From: a virus | Strand: one strand, 5' to 3' | IMG/VR virus record: IMGVR_UViG_3300021139_000041 | Coordinates: 1-40,626 of that record | DNA: 40,626 bases | In this document: positions 1 through 7,820 of the stretch, piece by piece | Numbering within the stretch: position 1 is the stretch's first letter | Layout: each line of letters opens with the position of its first letter | The notes under the pieces: model-generated | Databases searched by the model: none | What the model was told of the DNA's origin: nothing | What the model saw: the letters and a program-made list of their open reading frames with translations, nothing else | Program-made: the position numbers and the translations under genes

Positions 1-612
1 CGCTTCCACATACGGATTAGTCTCACCGAATTTATAAAGTTGACTACTATTATGGGCATGGGTAAAATGATTCCTGCCGTCACTAACCAAGTTGGTGTAG
101 GCACCATGTTGCTTAATGTCTTTAACCCAAGTGCTACTAAAAGCAGGGTTACAATAACTGCAAGCAAACTGACAAGTTCTGTCGAAGGCGATTTCAAGCG
201 TTTGAAGATCGAAGTCTTCACTGGCTGGGGTTCTATGTGCATGTGCTAAATCCTCGTCTGAATAAATTACTGTTTTGTATACTCGGTCACTGATAGGTTC
301 GGCAACATCCCCAACTGCACCTTTGTGCATATCTTCAATCTTCCAGCAGTATTCACAACCCGCAGGACGTTCGCCCGCTTGCATTTGTGCACGTTGGTGT
401 TTCTTTTCTGGAGTATTGTGTAGGGCTTTGGGATTGGCTTCTACTGCCTCTACACTGACCTGATGTGGTAAGGGATGATGGCAACTTGTGGTTTGACCCG
501 AACCTAACCATATAGTGGCATTGTACCATTTTGCTCCGCAGAATGATTCTGATTTGATGTCAATTACTCTGCGTTTGTATTGTAAGTCTGTTTCGTTCTG
601 TTGTTTAGGCAT
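1..612 (-). CDS. Radical SAM protein, N-terminal part (runs off left edge)
   Basis: Reading the minus strand from an ATG at 612-610 gives an open frame of 204 codons to the window edge, so the gene is incomplete at its 3' end. The radical SAM iron-sulfur motif CxxxCxxC (C147, C151, C154; bases 151-174) is followed by AFSSTW, nearly identical to the SPQFSSTW after the same motif in the full radical SAM gene at 2909-4303. Both proteins also share an N-terminal segment with C-x-H-P (C44, H46), then NP-ALHNT, then a CEYCW-type pair (C86, C89), which may bind a second cluster. The gene overlaps the end of the SGNH gene by 49 nt, and its start has only a weak AAGAA ribosome site. The family cleaves S-adenosylmethionine to start radical chemistry; the substrate here is unknown. 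Confidence 0.85.
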   Translation of the reverse strand, partial: MPKQQNETDLQYKRRVIDIKSESFCGAKWYNATIWLGSGQTTSCHHPLPHQVSVEAVEANPKALHNTPEKKHQRAQMQAGERPAGCEYCWKIEDMHKGAVGDVAEPISDRVYKTVIYSDEDLAHAHRTPASEDFDLQTLEIAFDRTCQFACSYCNPAFSSTWVKDIKQHGAYTNLVSDGRNHFTHAHNSSQLYKFGETNPYVEA

Positions 613-1298
613 TTAATTAATTCTTCGGCAATTTTTTTATGTCCTGCTATATTAGGGTGGCAATAACAGGGTTTAATATATTTGTCCACGTATACCTTCT
701 GTTCGTTCCATTGCTCTGATGTTATTTCCGGGCAATCATCTACTATTAAACCTTGATTCTTAATATCTATAACTGGTAAAATATATTCTGCTATACATTT
801 ATTTTTTGGTATTAACCAATTTTCTAAAGGTATGTAATCAAATACACCCAAGTCGACAGTGGTAAAAATATTGTAAAAATAACATTGTATACCTAACTCT
901 TTGCATAGTAGGTACAATAAATTTGTATTACAGTCATAATTATACACTCTTTGCATTGAAGAGTCAAAGTATTTGTACCATTCTTTTGTGTGTGGGTGCA
1001 GGTTGTGTTTGTCATAACCAGACGGTAATATATTTTTTAAACCGATCTCATCAAAGATTGATATTCTGATATTTGATGTAAGCCCAAAAAATACAATATC
1101 TTTTTTAGGATCAATAGTGCTTGCTATCTTGATAAATTCATGTGTCAATGAATTAATACTACTCCCGCATATAGATAAATTGATGCATTCTGCTTGAAAA
1201 TGATCACTAATTATTTTAGCAAATACCTGTGTGTTGCGATCATTTATTGATAACTCGTCACCAAACACCCAACTGTCCCCAAACCAATAAAATTTCAT
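564..1298 (-). CDS. SGNH/GDSL-type hydrolase-like protein
   Basis: This 244-residue protein opens with FGDSWVFGDEL (S9 in the nucleophile block), has a glycine block at ICGSSINS, a third block at GLTSNIR (N76) and a C-terminal HPNIAGHKKIAEEL block (H214). These are the ordered blocks of SGNH hydrolases, which remove acyl groups from sugars, lipids or esters. The usual Asp three residues before the catalytic His is a Cys here (C211), so the triad may be altered or inactive. Its start overlaps the stop of the upstream gene as ATGA, implying translational coupling. The DNA is visibly more AT-rich than the GT genes at 5-8 kb. A role in deacylating a glycan fits the neighbours but is inferred. Confidence 0.75.
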   Translation of the reverse strand: MKFYWFGDSWVFGDELSINDRNTQVFAKIISDHFQAECINLSICGSSINSLTHEFIKIASTIDPKKDIVFFGLTSNIRISIFDEIGLKNILPSGYDKHNLHPHTKEWYKYFDSSMQRVYNYDCNTNLLYLLCKELGIQCYFYNIFTTVDLGVFDYIPLENWLIPKNKCIAEYILPVIDIKNQGLIVDDCPEITSEQWNEQKVYVDKYIKPCYCHPNIAGHKKIAEELIKCLNNRTKQTYNTNAE

Positions 1299-1945
1299 AT
1301 TTTATAAAACTCTTTATTAATTGTTTGATATTGTGATATAAATGTTTGAATTAGTGTATCGGGCGTTACACCTATTAGATGTGCGATGGCATCATTTAAA
1401 CTTTTATTATCTAATCCCAATATAGTTTTAAAAGGTATTGCGTAATCTACTAGATTATGATCAATTGCAGTAATCCAATTAGCAGTATCGTTAATTCTAA
1501 ACTTAATTAATTCCTTTTGAATAATATTCGAAGATAATATATTATCTTTACTATATAGCGGCCAATCTGCACCGGCAACTTTATTATATTCTTCTTGATT
1601 CCAAATCATATCTAATGCCTTTGTGGTTCGAAATTTTGATATAAGTTCTACGTCATCATTATCGTAATCTATTAGAACTATTTTAATATTTGGCATTAGC
1701 GATTTAACTTGAGAAAGATTTTGATAGTGGGAAAATAATATGGTTTTAGTGTACACTTTATCTTGCCAATAATCTCCTATTAATTCTATATAGTCTGTAT
1801 TCTTCCAGTTTCCGTTTCCTAAATTGTGGCAGTGCCCATTTGGTGATATAATGGTATCACAAGGAAATCCTAAATATTTTGCTATGACACCGGTTAAAAA
1901 CATTCCCGAAGAACCGGGTACATTTACAATATAGTATTGGTCCAT
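1295..1945 (-). CDS. Putative P-loop sulfotransferase-like protein
   Basis: The 216-residue protein begins with a beta strand followed by VPGSSGMFL (about residues 9-17), a glycine/serine-rich loop resembling the phosphosulfate-binding loop of sulfotransferase-like proteins. A second strand-like stretch NIKIVLIDYD (about residues 86-95) and downstream charged helices fit a P-loop alpha/beta fold. No complete second-half sulfotransferase signature could be confirmed by eye, so the assignment is tentative; another nucleotide-binding fold is possible. It overlaps the preceding glycosyltransferase-like gene by 22 nt and the following SGNH gene by 4 nt (ATGA), so it is part of the same operon. Sequence is strongly AT-rich (about 30 percent GC on one line I counted, 1321-1380). 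Confidence 0.5.
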   Translation of the reverse strand: MDQYYIVNVPGSSGMFLTGVIAKYLGFPCDTIISPNGHCHNLGNGNWKNTDYIELIGDYWQDKVYTKTILFSHYQNLSQVKSLMPNIKIVLIDYDNDDVELISKFRTTKALDMIWNQEEYNKVAGADWPLYSKDNILSSNIIQKELIKFRINDTANWITAIDHNLVDYAIPFKTILGLDNKSLNDAIAHLIGVTPDTLIQTFISQYQTINKEFYKI

Positions 1946-2922
1946 AAATTATCTATTTTTATTTTTTGCTCTTTGACGAACTCAAAGAAACGAGCTCGAT
2001 TGTGTCTTAGATCGGGCAACATATCTGAGTACATGCCAATTAAATTTTTATTGCTTAAAGACTTCAACGCATCTATTATTCTATCATGTACTTGAAATTC
2101 TTTGACATCCTCTAATTCAACATCAAAATAATGAGTAAACGTTTTGAAACCGTTGTCCCTAAGATATTTATAGATCTTTGTTTGGCCGTTAATTAGAAAT
2201 GGACGCAGTCCAATTATTGGCTTCCATGTTTTTTCTGTTATAAACATATTATCCCATGGATTAAATTCTGTTTCTCCGACGATAGTTAAGAAATGATGTT
2301 GCCATATATCCATTCTGCCCAAGCTGTGTATATCGTGTGGTATACCATAATCATTTGCCATACCCCAATTGCCTATAGCGTAATCTTTAATCTGCTCATC
2401 TAAAGTATACTGATTGCCTAATGTTATTACTCCGTTTTTGCCCAAACCAGTAGAAATCAATTTGTCTATAAATTCTATTCTATGACTTCGCGGCTTGCGA
2501 TTATATGTTATATAATTCCATTTAGGATCTTGTAGCAATAAATCATTTTCACTATAATTTTGAAAATATTTTGGTAGCAGTGTGGCAATGAACGTAAACT
2601 GTTGATCTGTATCAAAATTACCTATATAGTAAGTTTCGTCTACACCTAATTGTAATGAAATGGTATCAAGTTGTTCACGATTAAGCATAACAGGATCAAC
2701 GCTGGCTAGAAAAAATAACCTATCAACATTGCGGAATTTAGACAATTTGATATATTCACCATTGTCAAATTGTGGGCCAAACCAAGTGGTGTTGATTAGT
2801 AAATTGTTGCCTGTTGGAAACATTCTATTGATTTGCGATTCGATATTGGCAACTAGATTTATTTCATCTTGGTGCCATTGACTGTTTCTAGCAAAAGTTG
2901 TACCTATTTTAAATGTCGCCAT
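1924..2922 (-). CDS. TEKT-motif glycosyltransferase-like protein
   Basis: The ATG at 2922 gives 332 residues. An in-frame GTG at 2940 with GGAAAG just upstream would add six residues and cannot be excluded. The middle has YNRKPRSHRIEFIDKL, and the C-terminal half has TEKTWKPII followed by PFLING and GFKTF. This NR-R-HR plus TEKT-x-x-PII plus GF-TF pattern is typical of fucosyltransferase/GT10-like proteins of phages and bacteria. The C-terminal part is paralogous to the protein at 4290-5258 (TEKTLRPII, GFRTF). It overlaps the end of the radical SAM gene by 14 nt. Acceptor and sugar donor cannot be read from sequence. Confidence 0.65.
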   Translation of the reverse strand: MATFKIGTTFARNSQWHQDEINLVANIESQINRMFPTGNNLLINTTWFGPQFDNGEYIKLSKFRNVDRLFFLASVDPVMLNREQLDTISLQLGVDETYYIGNFDTDQQFTFIATLLPKYFQNYSENDLLLQDPKWNYITYNRKPRSHRIEFIDKLISTGLGKNGVITLGNQYTLDEQIKDYAIGNWGMANDYGIPHDIHSLGRMDIWQHHFLTIVGETEFNPWDNMFITEKTWKPIIGLRPFLINGQTKIYKYLRDNGFKTFTHYFDVELEDVKEFQVHDRIIDALKSLSNKNLIGMYSDMLPDLRHNRARFFEFVKEQKIKIDNLWTNTIL

Positions 2923-4303
2923 TTTGTGCTCGGTATTCACATTCTTTCCAAAACTCTCGCATTTGTGGAAATGTTTTTAAAAAGTTTGTTTGGCGTCTTT
3001 TATCGTGTTCGTTAAAAAATCTATAAAAGTTGGCACGTTGTAGTTTGACGTAGTCAGGATCTAGTTTAGCGCCTTCTTGCATCCATGCTATATCTCTACG
3101 CATACGTTGTACTTCGTAGTCTTTGAATCCTTGGAACGGAGCTTCTGCGGTTTCTAAATTTGTTTCCATCCAGTCTGCCACACGTTCCAACATTGCAACA
3201 TACACAGGAGGTAGTATTTGCAAACTTTGCCATTCGGGCTTGCGTAATAGTGGAGTATCAAACCAAACACGTTGGTATGTGGTACTGTAAGACTTGCGTA
3301 GTGCCAGTATCCATTCCAGTTGTTGTTGTAGTCCCAACACACTGAGATTGTTCATTGTGATAATAAACGTAAGACTGTTACGGTATGGGATTTCATGTAA
3401 GAATGAATTAACATTCCATTCCATTCTTCGAAAATTTAAACCATGTCTAATATATTCAGCATGTTCGGGATTTCCCGAATCTAAACTTACAAACTGCATG
3501 AAATGTTCTATTTGTGTGTTGCATAACTGCTTGACATATCCCAAATACTTGTCAAATAATGCAGGTTCTACACTAAAGTTGCTAGTGACATTTAAATGTA
3601 AATCGGGTTTGGGCATGACCAACACATAGTCAAATACTTTATAAGTATTCTTGTCCATGAGTGGTTCGCCACCAGTCATTCTAAAATGTTTTAGTTTGGG
3701 ATACAGTGTGGGCCACCATTCCCAAAATGCCTCTACATATGGGTTGTCATGGCTGGCAGGTATAGGGCGGTTTCTACCAACAAAGTGACTAGGGTCGTTA
3801 TGAATAGTGCTAGTAGGATATCCTCCCCATCGATCAACTTCTGCTTGCCAGGTACTACTGAATTGAGGACTGCAATAGCTACAAGCAAGATTGCAGGCAT
3901 GATTAAAATTAACTTCAACATAACTTGGTACGACATCGTCTTCCTCTCCAGTACTATTTACTATCGCATCGTAATCTTCTGCAGCCCAAGGCTCTCCTGA
4001 GCGATAATGACGATCGCTTAACTGCCCGTGCTTTTCAATATTCCAACAGTAACTACACTCTGAGGGTTTTTCCTGTCGCAACATCATGACACGTTGTTGC
4101 TTTTTGTAAGCAGTATTGTGTAATGCTCCGGGATTTGTTTTTAGAACCTCGGCCTCAATCTCATGTAATGGCGGATGATAACAACTGTTGTTGAGTCCTG
4201 TGGGCAAGTGTAAGCTCACCTGTTTCCATTTGGCCAAACACAATGCCTCGCCAAGATTGTCTCGCATCCATTCGGCATTGGCCATAAAATTACTTTTGTT
4301 CAT
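2909..4303 (-). CDS. Radical SAM protein with extra N-terminal cysteines
   Basis: This 464-residue protein has the CxxxCxxC motif that binds the SAM-cleaving 4Fe-4S cluster (C137, C141, C144) and the SAM-binding GGEP motif (residues 211-214). Upstream, C41-x-H43 and C83-x-x-C86-W are conserved with the partial paralog at 1-612, suggesting a second metal or cluster site. The layout resembles phage and bacterial radical SAM proteins annotated with a twitch domain. The ATG at 4303 has AGGT upstream and overlaps the preceding gene by 14 nt. The substrate is unknown; neighbours suggest a sugar or a phage surface protein. The enzyme class is confident, the reaction is not. Confidence 0.88.
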   Translation of the reverse strand: MNKSNFMANAEWMRDNLGEALCLAKWKQVSLHLPTGLNNSCYHPPLHEIEAEVLKTNPGALHNTAYKKQQRVMMLRQEKPSECSYCWNIEKHGQLSDRHYRSGEPWAAEDYDAIVNSTGEEDDVVPSYVEVNFNHACNLACSYCSPQFSSTWQAEVDRWGGYPTSTIHNDPSHFVGRNRPIPASHDNPYVEAFWEWWPTLYPKLKHFRMTGGEPLMDKNTYKVFDYVLVMPKPDLHLNVTSNFSVEPALFDKYLGYVKQLCNTQIEHFMQFVSLDSGNPEHAEYIRHGLNFRRMEWNVNSFLHEIPYRNSLTFIITMNNLSVLGLQQQLEWILALRKSYSTTYQRVWFDTPLLRKPEWQSLQILPPVYVAMLERVADWMETNLETAEAPFQGFKDYEVQRMRRDIAWMQEGAKLDPDYVKLQRANFYRFFNEHDKRRQTNFLKTFPQMREFWKECEYRAQNGDI

Positions 4304-5258
4304 TTAATTTTACCTGTGACGCATCTATTTTTTGTAGGTGCTTTCTATTGTATTCTAAAGTTTCTTGCATATCAATTAGCAATTGTTGTAAACTGGAGTT
4401 GTCTAGTTTAAATATATCTTCAAGTACTTGTTTAATTTGACACAATCTCTCATAGTTACTGTAATTGTCGTAATCCTCGTTCCACCAACGATTGAATGTT
4501 CGAAATCCCATGCGTTGTAAATTTCCCAAATATCCAGCTGGGCCCATTACAATGAATGGTGTTTGAGCTATAATAGGTCTTAGTGTTTTTTCTGTGGGGA
4601 AGAACGACATTCCAGAAACATAGGTTTCAGAAACAATATCAACAAATATTTTGTGATATTGATGTATAATATTATAGTGCGTGGGTGGACCAATTGTGTA
4701 ATTGATAAAACCTTCTTCTAGTACGATTGGGCAATGCTTTAAGAATGGTGCCACCAATTCTAACTCTTCTGGTGCCAATACATTAATGTCACTTATATTA
4801 CAATCTAATCTATGTCGTTCTGAACTGGGATCATAATGAATTGTTAGCAGTGTTTTGTCTACATAATTGGTGTGCAACCAGGCGCTTAATAGTAGTCTAT
4901 GCCAATTGGCTTTGCCTAAAAAACATCCTGCATGCGTTAATTGTGATAATTTTGCTTCTAATTTATAATTAAATATAGGTTTGCAATTGGCAATCCAATG
5001 ATTGTTATGCACTACTATTTTATAATCAGGATGAGTTTCTTCTACGTTGTGTGTTACTATTGTTACACAAGATTTATCAATATCAAACTTATTACAAATA
5101 TAGTCCAATGCCGAATAAAATTTGGCTGCGGTCAAACAAAGCCCTTCAGCGTTGGTTTGTATTACAACTCTTTTTGTGGTTTGATATTCTTTGATGATAT
5201 CTGCCACCCGCATTGGCAGTTCAAATATTTCGCGATCTTTATTGGTTAAATTAATCAC
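4290..5258 (-). CDS. TEKT-motif glycosyltransferase-like protein
   Basis: The longest open frame starts at 5363 but would overlap the oxygenase gene by 109 nt. I prefer the in-frame GTG at 5258, which overlaps the oxygenase stop as GTGA and gives 322 residues starting MINLTNKDRE. Its C-terminal half carries TEKTLRPII (about residues 222-230), PFIVMGPAGYLG, GFRTF and WWNEDYD, a block shared with the protein at 1924-2922 and seen in phage glycosyltransferase-like proteins. The N-terminal half is different from that paralog. The likely role is sugar transfer in the modification operon. The ribosome site before the GTG is weak, so translation may depend on coupling with the upstream gene. Confidence 0.62.
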   Translation of the reverse strand: MINLTNKDREIFELPMRVADIIKEYQTTKRVVIQTNAEGLCLTAAKFYSALDYICNKFDIDKSCVTIVTHNVEETHPDYKIVVHNNHWIANCKPIFNYKLEAKLSQLTHAGCFLGKANWHRLLLSAWLHTNYVDKTLLTIHYDPSSERHRLDCNISDINVLAPEELELVAPFLKHCPIVLEEGFINYTIGPPTHYNIIHQYHKIFVDIVSETYVSGMSFFPTEKTLRPIIAQTPFIVMGPAGYLGNLQRMGFRTFNRWWNEDYDNYSNYERLCQIKQVLEDIFKLDNSSLQQLLIDMQETLEYNRKHLQKIDASQVKLNEQK

Positions 5259-5776
5259 ATCATGAACCCAGATACTTGTAAAGTATATTTGTCTTCCATG
5301 CCTGCATTGGCACCTATGTGTAGAACATTGTTGTCCCACATAAATCCTGTGCCGGCTTGCCAATTTGATATTACAACATCGTCATACTGCAAAAAATGAC
5401 CCATCTTCCAATCTTCGAGATAAATGTTTGCACGTACTTTTAATTCTTTGCGATCAGGATAACGCTTATTGATTTGGAAAAATGTGTCTCGATGTATGGG
5501 TATCACGCATCCTGGAGGTTGTAATATACTACTCACAGTAATCACTTCCATGCCCAATTGTTTACCAATATCATTAAAATCACATTGTGTATTGTTCCAC
5601 CACAATTGATGTATAACCGTGTTGGCATAGGTATAAGTTTTTGGAAAGCCACCAAACTTTTCATGTATATCTGTCAACTCATGAACTTGATGTTGGATGC
5701 AACTGCCCTCATGTTGTGTATAGTCTGCATTTAAAAATACAGAAAAATCATAGTTTAATTTTATTTCTTTTATCAT
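5255..5776 (-). CDS. 2-oxoglutarate/Fe(II) oxygenase
   Basis: The 173-residue protein has a facial-triad pattern: IPIHRDTF gives H95-x-D97, and VLHIGAN gives distal H153. K163 lies ten residues after H153, where prolyl-4-hydroxylase-type enzymes place the residue that holds 2-oxoglutarate. The stretch MGHFLQYDD and WQAGTGFMWDNNVLH fit the double-stranded beta-helix core. Such enzymes hydroxylate protein side chains or small molecules. It overlaps the upstream glycosyltransferase-like gene as ATGA and the downstream one as GTGA, so it is embedded in a translationally coupled set. Whether it acts on a phage protein or on a sugar is unknown. Confidence 0.8.
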   Translation of the reverse strand: MIKEIKLNYDFSVFLNADYTQHEGSCIQHQVHELTDIHEKFGGFPKTYTYANTVIHQLWWNNTQCDFNDIGKQLGMEVITVSSILQPPGCVIPIHRDTFFQINKRYPDRKELKVRANIYLEDWKMGHFLQYDDVVISNWQAGTGFMWDNNVLHIGANAGMEDKYTLQVSGFMM

Positions 5777-6672
5777 TCTCGCACCATGGGTCCTGTATTC
5801 TTAAAATTGCTCTTGTAGTGATGCTTGAAGAATCGACTTTGCACGGGATCTAACGTCACCATGGGCAGGCCTAACCGTTGAGCCAATTCTTCTTCGTAAT
5901 TGTGAACAAAGTTCACAGGATTGAAATGTTGTACAGTCTCTTCCCAATAACTAGCCAACATCGCAAAGTCCTGTACTTCTCGATAATCCCAATCCGTCAG
6001 CATTGTGTTGTATGTGCCTTGTCTAGCACCAGCCATGGCCCAAATGCCCATCTCATTGTCAGCACCCACATTGTGCCATATGCTGAGATTGTCCATGTTG
6101 CGAGCAACTACACGAGTTTTAAACTCGGCAATTGTGGGTTTCGCTCCTCTATCCAAACACATCTTGACACCTTCACGAAACCCTGCTCTCCATGCTTGAA
6201 ACGGAGTGGCATCAGGGTATGTGGTGCTATAGCAATCATGCATAGCCCAATAGTCAGGGTGGAAACAAAACTCCACAGAAGTTGCATCTGAGCCATCCGA
6301 ATTCTCATGTGTTTTCATTGCATATACAAAGTCCCGGTGCCAAATGCTTAAGCCACCGTTGCCATACATCAAGCCATTGATGTTATTCCTAGCACGATAA
6401 CGAAATACCCCGCGAGCATTGATTCGTGAATCCAACTGTAAGTTGAAAAAGGCAGCGTCGGGAATGTTGTCGCCATCAATCAGCACAAAGCGATCAGTGG
6501 TGCTGGCATCAGCTGCGGCTTTGTGTGCTGCATCTGAACCTTTTACACCATCTACACGTTGTGCCCAAGGCACCATGTTTTGGATCTGTATCCAAAATTC
6601 TTCTCGCTTGGGTTCATCATAAGTCAAGTAAATTACATCTAAATCGGCTATGTCAATTAGTTCTGAGGTCAT
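5773..6672 (-). CDS. GT-A-like glycosyltransferase with DGD motif
   Basis: The open frame begins at 6726, but I place the start at the ATG at 6672 (GAGAATATT upstream, 20-nt overlap with the previous gene), giving 299 residues starting MTSELIDIADLDVIYLTYDEP. The opening beta strand, the conserved WAQRVDGVKG stretch and FVLIDGDNIPD (DGD at about residues 66-68) match a nucleotide-sugar-binding GT-A fold in which the acidic triad holds a metal. Then come GLMYGNGGLSIW and a C-terminal part rich in aromatic residues. The stop overlaps the oxygenase start as ATGA. Two upstream in-frame ATGs (6726 and 6699) are possible but lack good ribosome sites. Confidence 0.65.
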   Translation of the reverse strand: MTSELIDIADLDVIYLTYDEPKREEFWIQIQNMVPWAQRVDGVKGSDAAHKAAADASTTDRFVLIDGDNIPDAAFFNLQLDSRINARGVFRYRARNNINGLMYGNGGLSIWHRDFVYAMKTHENSDGSDATSVEFCFHPDYWAMHDCYSTTYPDATPFQAWRAGFREGVKMCLDRGAKPTIAEFKTRVVARNMDNLSIWHNVGADNEMGIWAMAGARQGTYNTMLTDWDYREVQDFAMLASYWEETVQHFNPVNFVHNYEEELAQRLGLPMVTLDPVQSRFFKHHYKSNFKNTGPMVRE

Positions 6673-6997
6673 AATATTCTCGTTCTGGGTATTCTTCATC
6701 TTCAATAATGAGACCTGCGTGTCCACGTACTACCAGAAATCCTTTTGTACTTTTTTTCAATTGCACGTAGTATTTTGTGCTTGTATCAATTTCTTTCAGG
6801 GTGCCGTTTACAACACGGTAATTGAAGTACTTAGCGTATTGTTCTTGGGTAACAACAATATAGTTGCCATCGGCGTGCTGTGCCATACTGCCGCTGATGA
6901 TATCGCCCTCTTCATTGTAATAAAGTCTGTACTCTAATACAATTGGTTCTACCGGCTGAATTAAACTTTCAACTTCCTGCCAAAACTCGTTGCTCAT
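6653..6997 (-). CDS. Conserved phage protein of unknown function
   Basis: This 114-residue protein contains EYRLYYNEEGDIISGS, then YIVVTQEQYAKY and a VVNGTLKEID stretch. This arrangement looks like small beta-rich proteins that recur in marine T4-like phages, but no function is known to me. No membrane segment or signal peptide is visible. It overlaps the previous glycosyltransferase gene by 29 nt and the next by 20 nt with the start I chose, so it is co-translated with sugar-modification genes and may act with them. Confidence 0.65.
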   Translation of the reverse strand: MSNEFWQEVESLIQPVEPIVLEYRLYYNEEGDIISGSMAQHADGNYIVVTQEQYAKYFNYRVVNGTLKEIDTSTKYYVQLKKSTKGFLVVRGHAGLIIEDEEYPEREYYDLRTN

Positions 6998-7820
6998 AAT
7001 ATTCTATTAGTTCCTGTGTGGCGTATGTCTTGTCATGATAGTGAACGGAATCGTATTGATTTAGATTGTTGATGCGTATGACGTCACCCTCACGCTCGTG
7101 CATTACAGTGTCTAACCAGCTCTGTGCATCACTCCACCCATTAAAGCCCGACTTCATGTGTACAAAGTTTATAAAGTCCATGCTAGGCATTGTGACTGTT
7201 TCCTCGTCCAACATTAATGCAGTCAGTGCATAAACAACATCGGTTGTGGGCACTAGGTCTAAGTCTATGTCTTTTAAATATATTTTTACCCCATCCCAAT
7301 CACGAAATATACTGCCAGCAAGATCAAAAAAATGTTTGGCAGTTTTGGTATATCTAAAATACATCAAACCAGTGTAAACGTCGGGCAAATGATTTGCATC
7401 AAACAGTTGTCTATATTTTCTAACTGCGCTTGGTAACCCTAAATAAGTTTTAGCACCAGTACTCAAACAAACATCACGAAGTCTAAATGCAGTCCACCAG
7501 TGATCAATACTGCGTGTAAACAACAAATCACTTTCTAGTTTGATGGTTTCTTTAAACGGAGTAAGAGAAAACGCATAAGGTTCTGCTGTAAAAGGTGCTT
7601 GTTCAAATCCCTCAGGTAGTCGAATAATGTAATCAAATGCGTCGAGTTGTCGGTTGTTGAATGAATTATAAGTTGCTTCATCCGCAATGACTGCGTATCG
7701 GTTTTCTCGTTGTGTGGCTTTGACATTCAAACATTGTAGATATGCCAGTCTGCCGTAGTCAACTTCGGGCGTGTTAATCGCAAAGGTCAAAAAACCCTGT
7801 TGTTCTTGATGTTGACTCAT
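6969..7820 (-). CDS. GT-A-like glycosyltransferase paralog with ESD motif
   Basis: The 283-residue protein parallels the neighbour at 7817-8635: an opening strand FLTFAINTPEVDYGRLAY, a middle YAFSLTPFKETI, and an acidic triad at the end of a strand. Here the triad is KLESDLLF (E96-S97-D98), where the neighbour has LLDTDYVV. Glycosyltransferases with a GT-A fold use this triad to bind metal and nucleotide sugar, so the change may alter donor use or signal a divergent role. The start overlaps the neighbour's stop as ATGA. A tandem duplication followed by divergence is the simplest reading. Confidence 0.62.
   Translation of the reverse strand: MSQHQEQQGFLTFAINTPEVDYGRLAYLQCLNVKATQRENRYAVIADEATYNSFNNRQLDAFDYIIRLPEGFEQAPFTAEPYAFSLTPFKETIKLESDLLFTRSIDHWWTAFRLRDVCLSTGAKTYLGLPSAVRKYRQLFDANHLPDVYTGLMYFRYTKTAKHFFDLAGSIFRDWDGVKIYLKDIDLDLVPTTDVVYALTALMLDEETVTMPSMDFINFVHMKSGFNGWSDAQSWLDTVMHEREGDVIRINNLNQYDSVHYHDKTYATQELIEYYEQRVLAGS

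Noticed and set aside
40-463. Plus-strand open frames near the left edge
   Set aside because: They lie opposite the partial radical SAM gene, which has clear conserved motifs on the minus strand; the plus-strand peptides show none.
558-563. TTGACA on the minus strand inside the radical SAM start region
   Set aside because: No matching -10 is found at proper spacing and the site is within coding sequence.
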